Of a stretch of DNA of 64,000 nt, positions 8,301 through 16,844 are shown one piece after another (the stretch's first letter is position 1; the number at the start of each line of letters is the position of its first letter). Source of the DNA: Rhodoferax sp. U11-2br (lineage in GTDB: Bacteria > Pseudomonadota > Gammaproteobacteria > Burkholderiales > Burkholderiaceae_C). The stretch spans positions 221,267 to 285,266 of the forward strand of contig NZ_JAHFZF010000001.1 in assembly GCF_018619435.1 (NCBI RefSeq), given 5' to 3'. Under the pieces are notes generated by a model, which made no database searches, was not told where the DNA came from, and saw nothing but the letters and a program-made list of their open reading frames with translations. Position numbers and translations under genes: made by a program.

Positions 8301-10709
8301 GTTTCCGGCGTCAATAAAACCTACGATGCCACGACCACCGCCACACTCACTGGTAGTGCGTCTGTGAGTGCTTTGCAGAGCGACGTGGTGTCGGTCACCG
8401 GCACCGGTAGCGGCAGCTTCGCCGACGCCAATGCTGGAACCAACAAGACTGTCACCGTCACCGGCTACACGCTGAGTGGAGCCGATGCCAACAACTACAA
8501 CTTGGTGCAGCCGACCAGCGTGACGGCCACCATCAACAAGGCCGACCTGAGCTTGAGTGGCAGCAAGGTCTATGACGGCACCACCTCTGTGGCGGGCAAC
8601 ACGCTCACGGCTACCGGTGTGGCCGGACAGACCTTCACCATCACCGGTTCAGGCGATGCCTCCAATCTGGCCAGCAAGAATGTACAAAACAGCAGCACAC
8701 TCGGCAGCACCACCGGTCTGAGTCTGGGTACCAGCAGCAATGGCGGCTTGTCCAGTAACTACAACGTGCTCAGCACCGCTGGCAGCAGCTACAGCGTCAC
8801 GCCGAAAGGCATCACGCTCACAGGTATTACTGCCGTCGATAAAGTCTATGATGCAACGACCACGGCGACGCTTAACACCGCTAACGTGTCCTACTCCGGC
8901 ATGATCAACGGCGATACTGTTGCGCTGGGTGGCAGCGGTACCGGCAGCTTTGCGACCAAGGGCGTAGACACGAATAAGGTTGTGACGGTATCGGGCTACA
9001 CCTTGAGCGGCGCTGACGCCAGCAACTATGTCGTGGCGCAGCCGACCGGCCTGACCGCTAACATTACTAAGGCTGATCTGGTGGTCTCTGGCATTTCAGG
9101 TGTGAATAAAACCTATGATGCAACAACTACTGCGACCCTGAGCGGCAGCGCCAGCGTCAGCGCCTTGCTCAGCGACGTTGTTTCAGTCGCTGGTACTGGC
9201 ACGGGCAGCTTTGCCAACGCCAATGCCGATACGGGTAAGGCCATTACCGTCACCGGCTATACGCTCACCGGCTCCGATGCCGGCAACTACAACGTGGTGC
9301 AGCCGACCGGCGTAACTGCTTCCATCAATAAGGCCAACCTGACCCTGAGCGGTACCAAGGTGTATGACGGCACCACCTCTGTGGCGGGCAGCACGCTGAC
9401 AGCCACCGGTGTGGCCGGACAGACCTTTACCGTCTCCGGCGCAGGTGATGCCTCCAATCTGGCCAGCAAGAACGTGCAAAACAACAGCGCACTGGGCAGC
9501 ACCACCGGCCTGAGTCTGGGTGCCAGTGGCAATGGCGGCTTGTCCAGTAATTACAACGTGCTGAGCACCTCTGGCAGCAATTACACCGTCACACCAAAAG
9601 GAATCACACTCACAGGTATTACCGCCGCTGACAAGGTCTATGATGCAACGACCACGGCCACACTCAATACCACCAACGTGTCCTACTCCGGCATGATCAA
9701 TGGTGATGATGTTTCGCTGGGTGGCAGCGGTACCGGCAGCTTTGCGACCAAGGGCGTAGACACGAATAAGGTCGTGACGGTATCGGGCTACACCTTGAGC
9801 GGCGCCGATGCCAGCAACTACGTCGTTGCGCAACCGACCGGATTGACAGCAACCATTAGCAAGGCTGATCTGTCGCTGACCGGCTTGAGCACTAGCGATA
9901 AGGTCTACGACACGACCACCACGGCCACACTGAGCGGCACCGCCAGCCTTTCTGCGGCCTTTGGTAGCGACGTCGTCTCGCTGACTGGTACGGGAACAGG
10001 TAACTTCGCGGACAAAAATGTCGGTACCCATAAATCGGTGACAGTCAGCGGCTACACGCTGACCGGCACCGATGCCGGTAACTACAACATTGTTGATCAA
10101 AACGCCCTGACCGCGAACATTACGCCTGCATCAATGACGGTCAGTGGCATCACTGCAGCAGATAAGGTTTATGACGGCACCACGTCCGCCACGGTCAGTA
10201 CCAGCAATGCCACGCTGGCGGGCAGGCTTGGTTCGGATGTGATTACGATTGCATCGACCGGCTTGTTCTCTGACGCTGCCGTTGGTGACGGCAAGACCGT
10301 CAATCTGAGCAGCACTTATGGTGGCGCTGATGCTGGCAATTACATCATTACCGGGCAATCGCTCGCCTTCGCCAGCATCACGGCCGTGCCTGTGGTCGTG
10401 CCTAGCACGCCGGCGCAGAATACGCCAACGCAGCAGATTCAGAACACGGTAACGCAAGTGCAGTCGACGGTGTTGCCGCCGCAGGCCTCGGCGCAGCCGC
10501 AAGTATTGAACCTGTCTTCGACACTGGTGGTGCAGCAGCAGACGGATTCTGGCAGCAGCAGTACCAGTACCTCAAGCAGTAGCAGTAACGCGCAAGCGAC
10601 CGGTACCGTCGTCAATACCACCACAGGATTTGGCACGCCTGCACCAATGCTGCAAATTCAAAATGGTGGTTTGCAATTGCCGCTCGTCCTCGCCAGCATC
10701 ACAGAATAA
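5331..10709 (+). CDS. Two-partner-secretion exoprotein (TpsA), YDG-repeat filamentous haemagglutinin-like adhesin
   Basis: 1792 aa secreted surface protein. The start is ATG 5331, 6 bp after AAGGAAAG. The N-terminus (MNRIYRLIWSHVHQTWVIVSE) is the extended signal peptide region typical of TpsA proteins, with cleavage near IAMAAP. The TPS domain follows, with the diagnostic NPNGILFGAGSQINVGGLVAS (about residue 140), then a beta-helical stretch to about residue 620. From nt 7200 to 10400 there are 12 repeats carrying YDGT/YDAT (YDG/MBG type), arranged as triplets in an exact 792-bp super-repeat starting at 7761, 8553 and 9345. The C-terminus is proline/serine rich. It is secreted by the TpsB gene that overlaps its stop codon, and probably acts in adhesion or biofilm. 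The locus differs in composition from its neighbours and is bounded by murA-end duplicates. Confidence 0.9.
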   Translation: MHHASMNRIYRLIWSHVHQTWVIVSERTKGKGKATSRKLIASALLAATHIAMAAPTGGQVTAGSGSVSQSGTTTTVTQSSQNLSLSWSSFNTTSNETVNFIQPSTSSIAVNRISDTSATQFYGQLNANGQVYLINPNGILFGAGSQINVGGLVASTLNISDASLTSATRNFSGTGSGSIINQGTINAANGGYVALIGNTVSNAGTINATAGAVALGAGNDVTLSFSGDSLVKLQVNQSTLNNLAENGGLIKADGGAVWLSAGAKDAVLASVVNNTGIIEARSVQNVNGAIVLEAGSAGSATNSGTLAATGANAGETGGTVKVLGGTVKLAAGSVIDVSGDSGGGTSLVGGNFLGTGTEQNAKKTTVEAGASIKADAITTGNGGNVAVWSDGTTQFNGTITARGGSTSGNGGEVETSGKLLNIKASASVNTAATHGKRGNWLLDPDDITIGDTNIWGNSYAINVDTTVLTNALNNGNVTIKTTGSSASCTGTTCTGTSGNGDIIVLDSIGAINSTTTNWNSSSTLTLSAYRDIHFKYINGNYTGGAIVSSSGGAGNVVLRADNSATGTGTVIFDDSNYNFVILTESASTASIYYNPTSYLTPTNYSNYVLAQQYNAYMAINVTGSAASKIYDGSTTATLSGLASSQTLPNGLTLDTGSAVGFFANKNVGTNKVVTITGVTASGNGAATGSNSDGATVVSYNNNDYYINGLDSKTATITAKTISASGVTANNKTYDGTTTATLSNSGSVAASIIGGDSVSVSSGTATFDNANAGVSKVVTVTGLSLSGTDAGNYILTQPTGLTATINKADLTLSGTKVYDGTTSVAGSTLTATGVAGQTFTVSGSGDASNLSSKNVQSGTTLGSITGLSLGSSNNGGLSSNYNVLSTSGSSYTVTAKGITLTGITAADKTYDATTSATLNTANVAYSGMVNGDDVSLGGSGSGSFATKDVGTNKTVTVSGYSLSGADAGNYVVAQPTGLTASITKANLVVSGVSGVNKTYDATTTATLTGSASVSALQSDVVSVTGTGSGSFADANAGTNKTVTVTGYTLSGADANNYNLVQPTSVTATINKADLSLSGSKVYDGTTSVAGNTLTATGVAGQTFTITGSGDASNLASKNVQNSSTLGSTTGLSLGTSSNGGLSSNYNVLSTAGSSYSVTPKGITLTGITAVDKVYDATTTATLNTANVSYSGMINGDTVALGGSGTGSFATKGVDTNKVVTVSGYTLSGADASNYVVAQPTGLTANITKADLVVSGISGVNKTYDATTTATLSGSASVSALLSDVVSVAGTGTGSFANANADTGKAITVTGYTLTGSDAGNYNVVQPTGVTASINKANLTLSGTKVYDGTTSVAGSTLTATGVAGQTFTVSGAGDASNLASKNVQNNSALGSTTGLSLGASGNGGLSSNYNVLSTSGSNYTVTPKGITLTGITAADKVYDATTTATLNTTNVSYSGMINGDDVSLGGSGTGSFATKGVDTNKVVTVSGYTLSGADASNYVVAQPTGLTATISKADLSLTGLSTSDKVYDTTTTATLSGTASLSAAFGSDVVSLTGTGTGNFADKNVGTHKSVTVSGYTLTGTDAGNYNIVDQNALTANITPASMTVSGITAADKVYDGTTSATVSTSNATLAGRLGSDVITIASTGLFSDAAVGDGKTVNLSSTYGGADAGNYIITGQSLAFASITAVPVVVPSTPAQNTPTQQIQNTVTQVQSTVLPPQASAQPQVLNLSSTLVVQQQTDSGSSSTSTSSSSSNAQATGTVVNTTTGFGTPAPMLQIQNGGLQLPLVLASITE
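7761..9890 (+). repeat. 792-bp tandem super-repeats within tpsA
   Basis: The sequence beginning TTGAGCGGTACCAAGGTC recurs at 7761, 8553 and 9345, exactly 792 bp (264 codons) apart. Each unit holds three YDG-type modules with conserved leads (KVYDGTTSVAG, YDATTTATLNT, NKTYDATTTATL). The third unit is complete for two modules and then diverges. Such long near-identical direct repeats can change copy number by recombination without breaking the frame, so adhesin length may vary between strains. Confidence 0.9.
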
Positions 10710-12430
10710 TGAAATACATGGTTACCGTATCCAAGCAATCTAAGCAATCTAAGCAAGCTTTTTTGATGAAACCCTTGTTCGCCGCCGTGTTGCTGGCATC
10801 CCTTGATGCCTATGCCGCTGGCCCTGAAGTGACACCCAATGCCGGGTCGATCCTGCAACAATTGCAACCGGCAGTTCCCGCTATCGTGCAGCCGGATGTA
10901 CCAACGCTTGAGGTCAAACCGAGAAGCGATGCCAACTTGCCACCATCGCAGCCGATTCAGGTGAACACACTGCGTATCACTGGCAATACCGCCTTTACCG
11001 CGGAAACGCTGCATGCACTGGTTGCCGATCAGGAAGGCAAAAGTCTGACGCTGCCGCAACTCGGTGAGCTGGCCGGGCGCATCACGGCGTACTACCAGAG
11101 CCATGGTTTTCCACTGACCCGTGCCATCATTCCGGCGCAGTCAATCACCGAAGGCGTCATCATCATTCAAGTTGTCGAGGCGCACTACGGCAAAGTCCAG
11201 CTCAACAACCACAGCGAAGTCAGCGACGCCTTGCTCAATGCCAGCCTGGCACCGCTCAGTGGCGGAGCATTGATTGCCGATGACGAACTCAATCGTGCTT
11301 TGCTGCTGCTGTCGGATGTGCCGGGCGTGGGCGTGAATGCGGTCCTTAAACCGGGCGCGGCGGTCGGTACGGCTGACATGGATGTCGAAACACGCTATAA
11401 CCAGGCGCCACTGGCGAATATCTCTCTGGACAATTACGGTAACCGATATATCGGACGCACGCGCCTGAGCGGCAACCTTAATATCGCCAATCCCTTTCAT
11501 CACGGCGATACGCTGAGCGCCAACATCATCACCACAGGTGAGGGCATGAACTATGCGCGGGTGGGTTACGACACCTTGCTCAACGGCCAGGGCACCAGGG
11601 TCGGTGGCGCTTATTCGGCGTTGCATTACAAGCTAGGCAGCACCGTCAGTGCGCTTGATGCCAACGGCACGGCAGCGGTTGCCAGCCTGTGGGCAAAACA
11701 TCCATGGATTCGCACCAAGCAGTACAACCTTTATGCGCAATTGCAATACGATGCCAAAAATCTGCGCGATCATGTCGATGTCAGCAACCTGCGCACCGAT
11801 CGTCATCTGAATAACTGGGTATTGAGCGTCAACGGTGATCTGCGCGACAACCTGTTGGCTGGCGGGATAAGCACGGCTAGCGTTGGCTGGACTAACGGAC
11901 GCAGCAGTTTTGACGATGCCTCGGCAGCGGCATCTGATGCCACTACCGCGCGCACCAGTGGCGGATTCTCGAAATGGAATGCCAATATTGCCCGATTGCA
12001 GGGGCTGACACCGAGAGATTCGCTGTACTTCAACGTCAGTGCACAGTGGGCGGACGGCAATCTTGATTCTGCTGAAAAGATGACTGCCGGCGGTCCATAT
12101 ACCGTCCGTGCTTATGACATCGGCGCTATTTCAGGCGACACCGGTTATGTCAGCACTGTTGAAATGCGCCATGATCTTGGGCCGCTGCCGTTCGGGAAAT
12201 GGCAGGTGCTGGCCTTTATTGACAGCGCTTATGTCAAAGTCAACCGCCGTCCATGGACCACGGCCGAAAACAGCGCAACCTTGTCCGGTGCTGGTGTCGG
12301 CTTGAACTGGACCGGCCCCGACCAGTGGCGCGCGAGTGCTTCTGTGGCAACGCGTCTGGGGGCTGTGTCTTCATTGTTGAGTCAACAGTCGTCGGTGCGT
12401 GCCTGGCTGGTCGCGAGTAAGGCTTTTTGA
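10709..12430 (+). CDS. TpsB/ShlB-FhaC family outer-membrane transporter
   Basis: 573 aa. It starts at ATG 10709, overlapping the adhesin stop (TAATG), so translation is coupled. An N-terminal signal peptide (MKPLFAAVLLASLDAYA, possibly from an internal Met) is preceded by a small SKQSKQSKQ repeat from a 9-bp tandem repeat. A POTRA domain follows at about residues 85-165 (IQVNTLRITGNTAFTAETLH and ITEGVIIIQVVEAHYGKV) with a second POTRA-like segment, then a 16-strand barrel from about residue 230, ending in a terminal phenylalanine (LVASKAF) as expected for BAM-inserted proteins. It exports the TpsA protein across the outer membrane. Length matches FhaC/ShlB (about 550-590 aa). Confidence 0.93.
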   Translation: MKYMVTVSKQSKQSKQAFLMKPLFAAVLLASLDAYAAGPEVTPNAGSILQQLQPAVPAIVQPDVPTLEVKPRSDANLPPSQPIQVNTLRITGNTAFTAETLHALVADQEGKSLTLPQLGELAGRITAYYQSHGFPLTRAIIPAQSITEGVIIIQVVEAHYGKVQLNNHSEVSDALLNASLAPLSGGALIADDELNRALLLLSDVPGVGVNAVLKPGAAVGTADMDVETRYNQAPLANISLDNYGNRYIGRTRLSGNLNIANPFHHGDTLSANIITTGEGMNYARVGYDTLLNGQGTRVGGAYSALHYKLGSTVSALDANGTAAVASLWAKHPWIRTKQYNLYAQLQYDAKNLRDHVDVSNLRTDRHLNNWVLSVNGDLRDNLLAGGISTASVGWTNGRSSFDDASAAASDATTARTSGGFSKWNANIARLQGLTPRDSLYFNVSAQWADGNLDSAEKMTAGGPYTVRAYDIGAISGDTGYVSTVEMRHDLGPLPFGKWQVLAFIDSAYVKVNRRPWTTAENSATLSGAGVGLNWTGPDQWRASASVATRLGAVSSLLSQQSSVRAWLVASKAF

Positions 12431-12448
12431 TGGCCCGAACGGTAAGCA

Positions 12449-12500
12449 AAAAAGCATCTAGCCAATGTAGGATCTAGACCAGAAGCTATTTATTAAATAG
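12449..12500 (-). repeat. Decayed family palindromic repeat, right border of TPS locus
   Basis: AAAAAAGCATCTAGCC..AGAAGCTATTTATTAAATAG corresponds position by position to the copy at 4956-5007. The pairing arms are largely lost. Together with the adjoining murA 3' end it forms the right direct repeat flanking the secretion locus. Confidence 0.65.
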
Positions 12501-12512
12501 CATCAAAGAGGC

Positions 12513-13814
12513 TCACTCTTCGCTGGTCCACTCCACCTGCGCGCCCAGGCTGCGCAGGTTTTCCACAAAACCCGGGTGCGCGCGACGAATCGGCGTGGCG
12601 TTACGAATCTCGGAGCGGCCGTTGACGCTGGCGGCCACCATGAACAGCGCAATCGCCACCCGGATGATGTAAGGGCTCTCGACCACCGCAGGTGACAGTG
12701 GGCTGCCGCCAAAGCTGACGATGCGGTGCGGGTCCGACTGGTACACATGGGCGCCAAATTTGGAGAGCTCGGTGGTCCAGCCCATGGCGCCGTCGTAGAC
12801 CTTGTTCCAGAACATCGCATTACCCTGGGCCTTCACGCCCAGAGCGATGAAGATCGGCAGCAGGTCAACTGGAAAGTACGGCCAGGGCGCGGCCTCGACC
12901 TTGGTCAACACATTGCTGGTGAAGGGGGTCTGCACGCGCAAAGCACCCGGGCAGTCGGCGCGCGACCAGCCGTCTTCATGCGTGATGTCCACGCCGAACT
13001 TGGCAAAGGTGCGGTCGATTAGCGGAAAGTTTTCGGGCGCGCTGTTGCGCACCACCACGTCGCCACCGGTGATCGCACCCAGCGCCAGAAAGGTGGTGAT
13101 CTCGTGGAAGTCTTCGTCGAAGCGGAACTCGCCGCCACCGAGCTTGGCGCTGCCGTGTACCGTGACCCGCGAGGTGCCCACGCCGTCGATGCGCACGCCG
13201 ATCATCTGCATGAAGCGGCAGAACTCCTGCACATGCGGCTCGGAGGCCGCATTCGTCAACGTCGAGACACCGCTGGCGGTGGCTGCGCACAGCACGAAGT
13301 TCTCGGTGGTGGTGACGGAGGCGTAGTCCAGCCAGTGGTTGGTGGGCGTCAGCTGGCCGTGGCAACGCACCAGCAGCGAGCCTGCGCTGCGTTCCACCTG
13401 GCCGCCAAACTGGCGGAACACGTCGATGTGCGGATCGATCTCGCGCACGCCCAGAGTGCAGCCCTTGACGTTGTCTTCCAGCCGGGCCACACCAAAGCGC
13501 GCCAGCAGCGGCGGCACCAGCATGATGGACGAGCGCATTTCTTCCGGCAGCCGGTGTTGGGCGGCGTCGAAGACGGTGGCGCGGTGGTGCAGCGCCAGCG
13601 TGCCTGTCGCAAAGTCCATCTGCACCTCGCTGCCGAGCAGGCGGAAGATGTCCAGAATCTTGCGCACATCGGTGATGTCGGGCACGCCCAGCAGACGCAG
13701 CGGCTCATAACTCAGCAGGGTGGCGCAGAGCACCGGCAGCACAGCATTTTTGTTGGCAGAAGGGGTGACGCGGCCGCGCAAAGGCGTGCCGCCGTGGACG
13801 ATGAGATTGGACAT
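12513..13814 (-). CDS. MurA-family enolpyruvyl transferase (UDP-GlcNAc 1-carboxyvinyltransferase-like)
   Basis: 433 aa EPSP-synthase-fold protein. MurA transfers enolpyruvate from PEP to UDP-GlcNAc, the first committed step of peptidoglycan synthesis. The substrate lysine is in SANKNAVLPVLCATLL (about residue 21) and the catalytic-loop cysteine is in NVKGCTLGVREIDPHID (about residue 119), so it looks catalytically competent. ATG 13814 is chosen; an upstream TTG adds only nine unconserved residues. The sequence is noticeably unlike the usual housekeeping MurA (typically SGAKNAALP), and the locus lacks the usual hisG/bolA neighbours, so this is probably a second MurA paralogue whose substrate could differ. 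Its 3' end is duplicated at 5020-5146, on the far side of the secretion locus. Confidence 0.85.
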   Translation of the reverse strand: MSNLIVHGGTPLRGRVTPSANKNAVLPVLCATLLSYEPLRLLGVPDITDVRKILDIFRLLGSEVQMDFATGTLALHHRATVFDAAQHRLPEEMRSSIMLVPPLLARFGVARLEDNVKGCTLGVREIDPHIDVFRQFGGQVERSAGSLLVRCHGQLTPTNHWLDYASVTTTENFVLCAATASGVSTLTNAASEPHVQEFCRFMQMIGVRIDGVGTSRVTVHGSAKLGGGEFRFDEDFHEITTFLALGAITGGDVVVRNSAPENFPLIDRTFAKFGVDITHEDGWSRADCPGALRVQTPFTSNVLTKVEAAPWPYFPVDLLPIFIALGVKAQGNAMFWNKVYDGAMGWTTELSKFGAHVYQSDPHRIVSFGGSPLSPAVVESPYIIRVAIALFMVAASVNGRSEIRNATPIRRAHPGFVENLRSLGAQVEWTSEE

Positions 13815-13904
13815 GGGAGAGGCGTCAATAAGGGTCGGCAATTATCCATGCGCGGGGGGCTTGCCAGCGTAACCAAAGCGTAGCCAGCCGCCAGTGTGTT
13901 TACA

Positions 13905-13955
13905 TGCGAAAAATGCCTGTAGCCCTTATGGAATATGCGCAGGTAGCTATTTTTT
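13905..13955 (-). repeat. Family palindromic repeat
   Basis: GCGAAAAATGCCTGTAGCCCTTAT then GGTAGCTATTTTTTGTG. The outer parts match the consensus well; the second arm (ATATGCGC) is degraded. Intergenic, upstream of the MurA-like gene. Confidence 0.75.
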
Positions 13956-14179
13956 GTGTAACAAATGAGGCAACATTTCGTCACTTGTTATCGCTTGCGA
14001 CTGCGCCCTTGGGGTGAGGTTACTGCCAGCAGCAAGTTGTTATGGTCTTCGGGTTTGTCGCAGACCCTGGTTGCGATCATCCTGCCCTGATGGATGGCAG
14101 GCGGCGTGCCGCTTTTTTACAGCGTCAAAGTGCCAGCCCAACGGTCGGCATAGCCGTCCGCCGGAGCGAAGGGGTATGC
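13956..14179. other. Intergenic region, no gene seen
   Basis: Between the repeat and the DUF2199 gene I see no supported reading frame. A small GCGGC-GT-GCCGC hairpin followed by six Ts at 14101-14118 could be a weak plus-strand terminator, although its 2-base loop is too tight for a confident call. Confidence 0.3.
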
Positions 14180-14689
14180 TTATTTATGTCCCCGAACAGC
14201 AAGAACTTCGTGATATCGAGCGTTTGACATTCCGCTCACAGCCTCGCGTGCAAAGCGATGGTCCTCGCCTTCTGGGAAGGAGAGAGTCGGCCTCTGGCTA
14301 CTAGGTCCAAACTGAATGCTGACCGGTAGCCCGACAGTTTCTCCGTAGGCTGCAACTTCATTGGAAAGCAGTCCCGAAGCTGGCGGTTCTGCTGATCCGT
14401 CTACTTCGTAGATTCCTAGGTATCGATTGAAAACGGGCCAATCAACTTCTACCCATACACCCCAGCCGTAGTAGCCCGACTGGTCGATGAAGTCGATTGG
14501 TAACACGCATCGAATGAAGTACCTCTCCTCCATTTGACACAGGTCGCTAGTCCACTGGGCACGCTGATCGCGCTCAGACTCAGGAATTGCCCAGACGACG
14601 TCCGGCAACGTGAACGCTGTGTCAGTAGACAGGCCACCGTGCGACTGTCCGCAAACAGAACAAATGAAGGATTCGGCTGAGTTGGTCAT
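14180..14689 (-). CDS. DUF2199 domain protein
   Basis: 169 aa cytosolic protein. The N-terminus has a CxxC zinc-ribbon-like pair (FICSVCGQSHGG), then DLCQMEERYFIRCVLPI and YGWGVWVEVDWPVFNRYL, the pattern of the DUF2199 family. The family has no established function. It is isolated: the MurA-like gene is upstream and the iron ABC operon downstream on the same strand, each separated by more than 200 bp. ATG 14689 is the first start that includes the CxxC pair. Confidence 0.75.
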   Translation of the reverse strand: MTNSAESFICSVCGQSHGGLSTDTAFTLPDVVWAIPESERDQRAQWTSDLCQMEERYFIRCVLPIDFIDQSGYYGWGVWVEVDWPVFNRYLGIYEVDGSAEPPASGLLSNEVAAYGETVGLPVSIQFGPSSQRPTLSFPEGEDHRFAREAVSGMSNARYHEVLAVRGHK

Positions 14690-14907
14690 GAGCCATGAAG
14701 CAATGTAGTAGGCAGAAAAATCTGCGAATTAAAAAAGCTACTGCGGTAACCGGGCAAATATCCAGGTAGAGAAATTCCGCCAAACTCGCCGAGCGAGCAC
14801 ACCAATCTTAGCCGCCGAACGCGCGCCTGTCGCACATCAAACAGATGAAATCAGCACAAGACGCTAGCCACTGGATATCAAGCTGCACACCGCTTTTCCA
14901 CCCGCCA
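14690..14907. other. Intergenic region, no gene seen
   Basis: AT-richer stretch upstream of the DUF2199 gene and downstream of the iron ABC ATPase. It probably holds the DUF2199 promoter and the terminator of the ABC operon, but no clear hairpin or promoter could be picked out. Confidence 0.3.
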
Positions 14908-15711
<804 letters not shown>

Positions 15712-15818
15712 AGGATTCTTAACTGTTCAAAGCGGCTCTTTGGCCTGCACCCCGTGGGAACGGCTGTGCGCCCTGCAAACCGGGTGGCGAAAACACGCGG
15801 CGTGTTGCTTGGGTTGCG

Positions 15819-16844
15819 TCATTGCTCTCGCCGCCATTCGCGGGCCAGCAGGTAAACCAGGTAGGCACCACCCAGCGCGCTGGTGACGAGGCCGACCGGG
15901 ATTTGGAACGGCGCCAGCATCAGCCGCGCCAGCAAATCTGCGCTGGCACACAACACGGCGCCCATCAGGGCAGCGCTCCACAGGCCAATGCCTGGCGACT
16001 GGCACAGGCGGCGCGCAAGTTGCGGCGCGGCCAGGGCAATAAAACCAATCGGGCCAGCGCAGGCAATGGCCAATGCCGTCAGGCCCACCGCCACCAAGCT
16101 CAGATAGGTGTGGCTGCGAACAACATTCAAGCCCAGACTGGTCGCCAGTTCGTCACCCATTTCCAAAAGGCGCAGGCGCGGGTTCAGCAACCAGGCCAGG
16201 GGCAACAACACGACACAGCCCAGACCCAGGCGCTGCGCCTGCAGCCAACCGCTGCCTTGCAAGCTGCCATGCAGCCACATCTTGGCCGCCAAGGCCTGGT
16301 CCAGCTCAGCGCGGGTCAGCAGAAAATCATTCACAGAAGCCAACATGGCGGCGATGGCCAGGCCAATCAGCACCAGCCGCTGCCCGTGTATACCTTGCTG
16401 CAGGCTGAACAGATACACCAGCATCACCGTGGCCAGACCACCCACCAGCGCACCGAGTGGCACGTTCAGCGCCTGGTCGCCCAGCCACAAAATCGTCACC
16501 AACGCGCCGGTGGCCGAGCCAGTGGTCAGCCCGATGATGTCGGGGCTGGCCAGCGGATTGCGCGACAGGCTTTGGAAGATGGCGCCAGCGGTGGCCAGCG
16601 CCGCGCCTGCACCCAGTGCAACCAGAGCACGCGGCAGGCGCAGGTCCAGCAGTACCATACGACCCATGTCGTCGCCACCGCCCCACAAGGTGGCGAAAAA
16701 TCGGCCCCAAGACAGCTCAAAGCTGCCCAAGCGCAGGCCCAACAGGCTCACAGCCATCCCGGCAAGCAACAACAAACAAAGAACAAGGCGTGTGCGCCGG
16801 TGCGCCAGTTCGGCCCAGATGCCACCACTGAGTTTGAGGTTCAT
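15819..16844 (-). CDS. Iron-siderophore ABC transporter permease (FecD/FepG-type)
   Basis: 341 aa inner-membrane protein of the FecCD family. Motifs include LDLRLPRALVALGAGAALATAGAIFQSLSRNPLASPDIIGLTTGSA, and near the end GPIGFIALAAPQLARRL, the coupling-helix region that contacts the ATPase. About nine to ten hydrophobic segments are visible. ATG 16844 overlaps the stop of the preceding permease (ATGA), showing translational coupling; longer upstream extensions of this frame are simply the complement of the neighbour. It should form a heterodimer with the upstream permease. Confidence 0.93.
   Translation of the reverse strand: MNLKLSGGIWAELAHRRTRLVLCLLLLAGMAVSLLGLRLGSFELSWGRFFATLWGGGDDMGRMVLLDLRLPRALVALGAGAALATAGAIFQSLSRNPLASPDIIGLTTGSATGALVTILWLGDQALNVPLGALVGGLATVMLVYLFSLQQGIHGQRLVLIGLAIAAMLASVNDFLLTRAELDQALAAKMWLHGSLQGSGWLQAQRLGLGCVVLLPLAWLLNPRLRLLEMGDELATSLGLNVVRSHTYLSLVAVGLTALAIACAGPIGFIALAAPQLARRLCQSPGIGLWSAALMGAVLCASADLLARLMLAPFQIPVGLVTSALGGAYLVYLLAREWRREQ

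Noticed and set aside
7200..10400. CRISPR-like regular repeats
   Set aside because: The units are long coding repeats (YDG modules, 792-bp period), not short repeats with unique spacers.
14014..14304. Small open frame before the DUF2199 gene
   Set aside because: No family, no ribosome binding site, and it runs antisense into the DUF2199 coding region.
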